A stretch of DNA of 64,000 bases from Tritrichomonas musculus (Eukaryota > Parabasalia > Tritrichomonadida > Tritrichomonadidae): contig JAPFFF010000018.1 in NCBI GenBank assembly GCA_039105265.1, positions 682,001 through 746,000 of the forward strand, read 5' to 3'. A model generated the notes under the pieces. That model was not told the DNA's origin, searched no databases, and saw nothing but the letters and a program-made list of their open reading frames with translations. The first letter of the stretch is position 1. Each line of letters opens with the position of its first letter. Both the position numbers and the translations under genes were made by a program. Shown here piece by piece: positions 60,756-64,000 of the stretch.

Positions 60756-61886
60756 TTAAAAACATTTCAGATTTAAAATTTGTTGGCCAACATCGTGATA
60801 TTCATCTTTTGTAATCCACATCATACTAAAAGATGATTGTGAAGCTAGAATTGATCCTCCAAACCATGCAGCGTTATTTCTATTTTCATTTCCTATAACA
60901 TTAATTTTTGTATTATTAGAAGAAACCAACTTTGTTAAATCTTTTTGTAATCGTTCTTTGAGACCTGGGAAAAGTGATGTTCCACCACTAAGCACAATTT
61001 TTTTATACATTTCTTGCTTCAAATCACCACATTTATTGATTGTTTCATATATCATTTGCGGCAAACTTTCTGATTGAATTTGTATTAATCGAGGATCAAA
61101 AAGTGGTTCTACAGATCTGAATCTTTGAGCTCCAATATGAACCTCAGGGCCATCTGGCATTTGGTAAGTTTTTTCTATTTCATTTACATGTTCATACTTT
61201 TGCTGTTCTTCTTCAAGATCGGATGTAACATAGCATAACTTTTCTTTGATATCCCTTAAAATTTCCATTTCTTTTTTATCTGGGATTTCGATACCACTCT
61301 GTAAAAGAAGGCGTTTCAAATAAGTATCAATTTGATAGCCTCCGATAGGAAGTCGAGAAAACACATGGTACATTGGATAACATTCAAATACTGGAAGAAC
61401 ATCTGTGAGTGTTTCCCCAGAATCAATAGCAATTCCTGATGTAAGGCCAGCGCTAAATAGTGTGAAAACTTCGGGGCATGATGTATAATATGCAGCGGCG
61501 TTGAAAGTTTCGAACATTATCTGCATTGATTCCATTCTAGTTGATTCAGGAGTAAGCGGTGGCTCAGTTATAATAACAGGATGCTCTTCTGGCTTCACCT
61601 TGAGCTTGTCGTTGAATATGTACCCCCAGATTTTTTCTAGATCTTCAGTACTGGTAATCTTTCTGTCTTTAATTGGATGCGATATATTAAGACTAACTTG
61701 TCCATCATTTTTTAATGCATCTGATCCAATATAAACTTCTTTGGGGGCTAATATATCAGTTTGAACATTAGGATTTTTTGGTCTGGCAACTATTGAAGGT
61801 ATTAAAATTGATGGGCGTTCATAACCACTCATTCCAGCTTTGATCATAGATGAGCCATTATCTATTACTACAGTACTAACTTCCAT
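60756..61886 (-). CDS. divergent actin-like protein
   Basis: 376 residues from ATG 61886, the same length as actin. The open frame continues upstream into a tRNA gene; that extension is spurious. Actin-fold motifs: VVIDNGSSMIKAGMSG (phosphate loop 1), AIDSGETLTDVLPVFECYPM (phosphate loop 2), VLSGGTSLFPGLKERLQKDL, and WFGGSILASQSSFSMMWITK. It ends in KCF like actin. The middle (residues about 210-275) is strongly diverged and the DNase-loop region is different, so it is either a fast-evolving actin or an actin-related protein. The nucleotide-binding residues look kept, so it probably binds ATP. GTTCAAA directly precedes the ATG. Confidence 0.88.
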   Translation of the reverse strand: MEVSTVVIDNGSSMIKAGMSGYERPSILIPSIVARPKNPNVQTDILAPKEVYIGSDALKNDGQVSLNISHPIKDRKITSTEDLEKIWGYIFNDKLKVKPEEHPVIITEPPLTPESTRMESMQIMFETFNAAAYYTSCPEVFTLFSAGLTSGIAIDSGETLTDVLPVFECYPMYHVFSRLPIGGYQIDTYLKRLLLQSGIEIPDKKEMEILRDIKEKLCYVTSDLEEEQQKYEHVNEIEKTYQMPDGPEVHIGAQRFRSVEPLFDPRLIQIQSESLPQMIYETINKCGDLKQEMYKKIVLSGGTSLFPGLKERLQKDLTKLVSSNNTKINVIGNENRNNAAWFGGSILASQSSFSMMWITKDEYHDVGQQILNLKCF

Positions 61887-61931
61887 TTTGAACTTTTTAT
61901 CAATACAAATAGAAAAAAAAAGGAAAAAAAA

Positions 61932-62002
61932 CTCGCTGGCCGGGAATCGGACCCGGGTCACAGGAACGACAATCCTACATGATACCATTACACTACCAGC
62001 GA
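61932..62002 (-). tRNA. tRNA-Asp (GTC)
   Basis: 71 nt on the minus strand. The acceptor TCGCTGG/CCAGCGA pairs 7 of 7, the D arm contains AATGGTA, the anticodon stem is TAGGA/TCCTG with loop TTGTCGT (anticodon GTC), and the T arm CCGGG/CCCGG has loop TCCGATT. The discriminator base is G, as usual for Asp. No intron. A T run follows as a pol III terminator. The B-box reads GGTCCGATTCC, one change from consensus. It ends 46 bases before the actin-like start codon, on the same strand. Confidence 0.95.
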
Positions 62003-62361
62003 CTTGTTAAAGATCTTTACTATATATATAAAGAAAATAAATATGATTTTTCAAAATTGGTTTGAAAATGCATTTAAATTTAAACCAAAACTTGACAGGT
62101 ATTTTTATTTCAATCATCAAGATAATCATTATAATAATTCCAATTGAACATTTATTTTTCGATATATTATTAAAATTCCTAATATGATCATGATTTCAAA
62201 GTTTCACATGATATAAAACTTTCCTCAAATCAAATTTAAAGAATTTTTATTGTGATGTTTCTATCACATTTGAATTATCAATTGAAAAATTGATAGCTTA
62301 TAAAAGTTTGTACGTTTATTCCATTATTGGATTTAAGTCAATTTTATCTAATTCCTGTTAT
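62003..62361. other. intergenic between divergent tRNA and coiled-coil gene
   Basis: About 360 AT-rich bases. GTCAATTTTATCTAATT near 62337-62353 is a likely initiator region for the gene on the right. Confidence 0.45.
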
Positions 62362-64000
62362 ATGGATGGCTTTGATTTCAGCACATCTTCAATGCTTACA
62401 GAAGATGAGGAAATGGATGATACTGAGAAAATGAGTATTGTTGACATCCAAGCAGTAATGCTTGAAAATGAACGCCTTCAAGAATTAAATTCGCAATTAC
62501 AAACAACGCTTGAATCTACAAAACTCCAATTAAAACAAGCACTTGATAGTTCATCAACAGTAAATGCAATGGGCGAAGAAATCCAACAACTTAGGCAACA
62601 GCTCATGCAAGCAAATAATGAAAAAGAAAGAGCCATTAGCCAACTTTCTGCTTTTTCTCCCGAAAACTCTTTAGTCGCAGATAATTCTCTGTTAAATAAT
62701 ATTTCAGATCAAAACCAATCTAAAAAAATTCAAAAATATAAAGAAGAAATCAAAAGATTATCGAGAGAAAATGATGAGCAAAATCAAACTATTGAGGCTC
62801 TCCAAGAAAGTCAAAAGAAAAAACAAAAATATAAAGATAGCATTAAAAGTATTGCAAATCAATTAAAGCAAGCTAAAGAAAGAATAGAAGAACTTGAAGA
62901 CGCAAACCAAAAGCTTGATACAGCACAAAAAACTTTACAACAAAATAATGAGCACTTAAGTAATCAATTAAATGCTTCAAATGCTTTTAAAGATGAAACT
63001 GAAATAAAGTGTAAAAGCATAAATGCCGAGTTATCAAAGACTCAACGTGCGTATGACATTATTAAGAGACAAATTGAAGCTCAAAGCGAAGAAATTTCAA
63101 GATTGAATAAAGAACGTCAGGATATGTTCGAACTCCTTAACAAGCAAGTTTCGTATTTATCAGCTTATGAATCTATCATGAGTGATCTCACAAACCAGAA
63201 TGATTTATTAGCACGCAAACTCAAAGCTTCCAAATTAATTAATGATGAAAAAAGCAACCTAAGCGAGAGCGAAATTCCATTTGAGGGTGAATTACGTTCC
63301 AAATGTCTTAAAATTTTAATGATAGAGCAATATACTCCATCACATCATATTCAAATGATTTTAAACGAAGCAAATCAATTTATTAAGCAACAAGCTGATC
63401 AATTGGCAGCAGCTAGCAAAGAAGCAGAAGAAAGTCAAACCCAGTTAGGAGTTGAGCGAAATGGTGCTAAAAAATACAGAGAAATGATGAGATCTCTTTT
63501 GAAAGAATTAAAAAATATTGCTATACTTGATGATAAAATCAATAATTTAGCCTTTTGCGACGTTGATACCCAGTTTATTGATTTTGTTTCTCAGCAAATA
63601 AGCGTTGTTGATCCATTAATTTCAGAAATAGAATTCGGAAGCAACGAAAAAGCGGCATCTCCAAATAAATCAAGCATAATTTTTGCACTTCCCAATTCTC
63701 CTTCATACAATAGCAATTATTCACAACAGCAGAACGAATCCATCCCTCTCAATTTCTTTTCTTCAGATGATCAGAATCAAAAGAAACAAGTTATTTTGAA
63801 AGAAATCAAGCCAAACGATGAAGCCTTTTCTTTATTCGCATCACAATTTCTATTAAATACTGTCCTCAAACGGAAGATCCAAAAATTATCTGATTCTGTT
63901 ATCAAAAAAGATGAAATGGAACGAATCGTTCAAGCTTTAAATGGAAATGATATTTCAGATTTACCAAAGATTCTAGAAAGTCTAAAAGAGCAAATTACAA
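62362..64000 (+). CDS. long coiled-coil protein, cut by right window edge
   Basis: Open from ATG 62362 to the last base (546 codons, no stop). It begins MDGFDFSTSSMLTEDEEMDD, then a heptad-rich coiled coil runs through about residues 35-300 (e.g. LENERLQELNSQLQTTLEST, KKIQKYKEEIKRLSRENDEQ). A second helical region (about 310-400) and a mixed stretch with KSSIIFALPNSPSYNSNYS follow. Rich in Gln, Glu and Lys. No enzyme motif. Likely a structural, golgin-like or centrosomal/basal-body protein; family not determined. Confidence 0.8.
   Translation, partial: MDGFDFSTSSMLTEDEEMDDTEKMSIVDIQAVMLENERLQELNSQLQTTLESTKLQLKQALDSSSTVNAMGEEIQQLRQQLMQANNEKERAISQLSAFSPENSLVADNSLLNNISDQNQSKKIQKYKEEIKRLSRENDEQNQTIEALQESQKKKQKYKDSIKSIANQLKQAKERIEELEDANQKLDTAQKTLQQNNEHLSNQLNASNAFKDETEIKCKSINAELSKTQRAYDIIKRQIEAQSEEISRLNKERQDMFELLNKQVSYLSAYESIMSDLTNQNDLLARKLKASKLINDEKSNLSESEIPFEGELRSKCLKILMIEQYTPSHHIQMILNEANQFIKQQADQLAAASKEAEESQTQLGVERNGAKKYREMMRSLLKELKNIAILDDKINNLAFCDVDTQFIDFVSQQISVVDPLISEIEFGSNEKAASPNKSSIIFALPNSPSYNSNYSQQQNESIPLNFFSSDDQNQKKQVILKEIKPNDEAFSLFASQFLLNTVLKRKIQKLSDSVIKKDEMERIVQALNGNDISDLPKILESLKEQIT

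Noticed and set aside
61887-61988. N-terminal extension of the actin-like frame (MVSCRIVVPV...)
   Set aside because: It is translation of the tRNA-Asp gene and its terminator; the actin fold begins at the ATG at 61886.
1-64000. CRISPR array, rRNA genes, telomere repeats, LTR or virus-like elements
   Set aside because: Looked for; no regularly spaced repeats, rRNA segments, telomeric tracts, reverse transcriptase, integrase or capsid-like frames were seen.

Overview
The window looks like nuclear DNA of a parabasalid protist, most likely a Tritrichomonas- or Trichomonas-type flagellate. The support is a very AT-rich sequence, long intronless genes, start codons preceded within about 5-35 bases by TCA-initiated pyrimidine/A motifs like the Trichomonas initiator element, a Tvmar-like mariner, and typical parabasalid families (TKL kinases with armadillo tails, ABCA half-transporters, Cache receptors, a doublecortin-domain protein). 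The species call is inference; no rRNA is present to settle it.

Layout. 1-5.2 kb: minus-strand genes (an unknown protein cut by the left edge, a small membrane protein, a doublecortin protein, a Cyc8/Ssn6-like TPR corepressor) with a 795-bp TTAA-flanked inverted-repeat element just in front of the membrane-protein gene. 5.2-12 kb: gene-poor, with decayed coding remnants split by a 1.27-kb mariner that has intact terminal repeats and a broken transposase, then an AT-rich stretch carrying an unusual cluster of TTTGGYGA motifs arranged as hairpins. 12-21 kb: three plus-strand genes (ABCA half-transporter, a pseudokinase with three ubiquitin-like folds, a two-pass receptor with a degenerate cyclic-nucleotide phosphodiesterase domain). 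21-28.9 kb: a graveyard of DNA transposons (two pogo/DDE_1-type transposase remnants, a foldback hairpin, an unusual DDE-like transposase followed by a coiled-coil ORF). 29-44 kb: tuberin-like RapGAP, armadillo protein, glucosidase II alpha, fucosyltransferase-like enzyme, and an apparently active TKL kinase with armadillo repeats. 45-58.5 kb: eIF4G-like MIF4G protein, a DPE2-type glucanotransferase that has lost catalytic residues, a CHD-like chromodomain protein without ATPase motifs, and a secreted zinc-dependent phospholipase C-like protein. 59-64 kb: an EEF1AKMT4-like methyltransferase, a lysine-rich protein, a divergent actin-like protein, tRNA-Asp, and a coiled-coil protein cut by the right edge.

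No operon logic is visible: genes are single units, often convergent or divergent with 90-250 bp between them. The most striking pattern is four large, well-kept open reading frames whose enzyme domains lack catalytic residues (kinase, phosphodiesterase, GH77 glucanotransferase, CHD ATPase), suggesting repeated recruitment of enzyme folds as sensors or scaffolds. No CRISPR, rRNA, LTR element or virus-like element was seen. Several starts were moved inward to the first ATG, because longer open frames begin with TTG or GTG.
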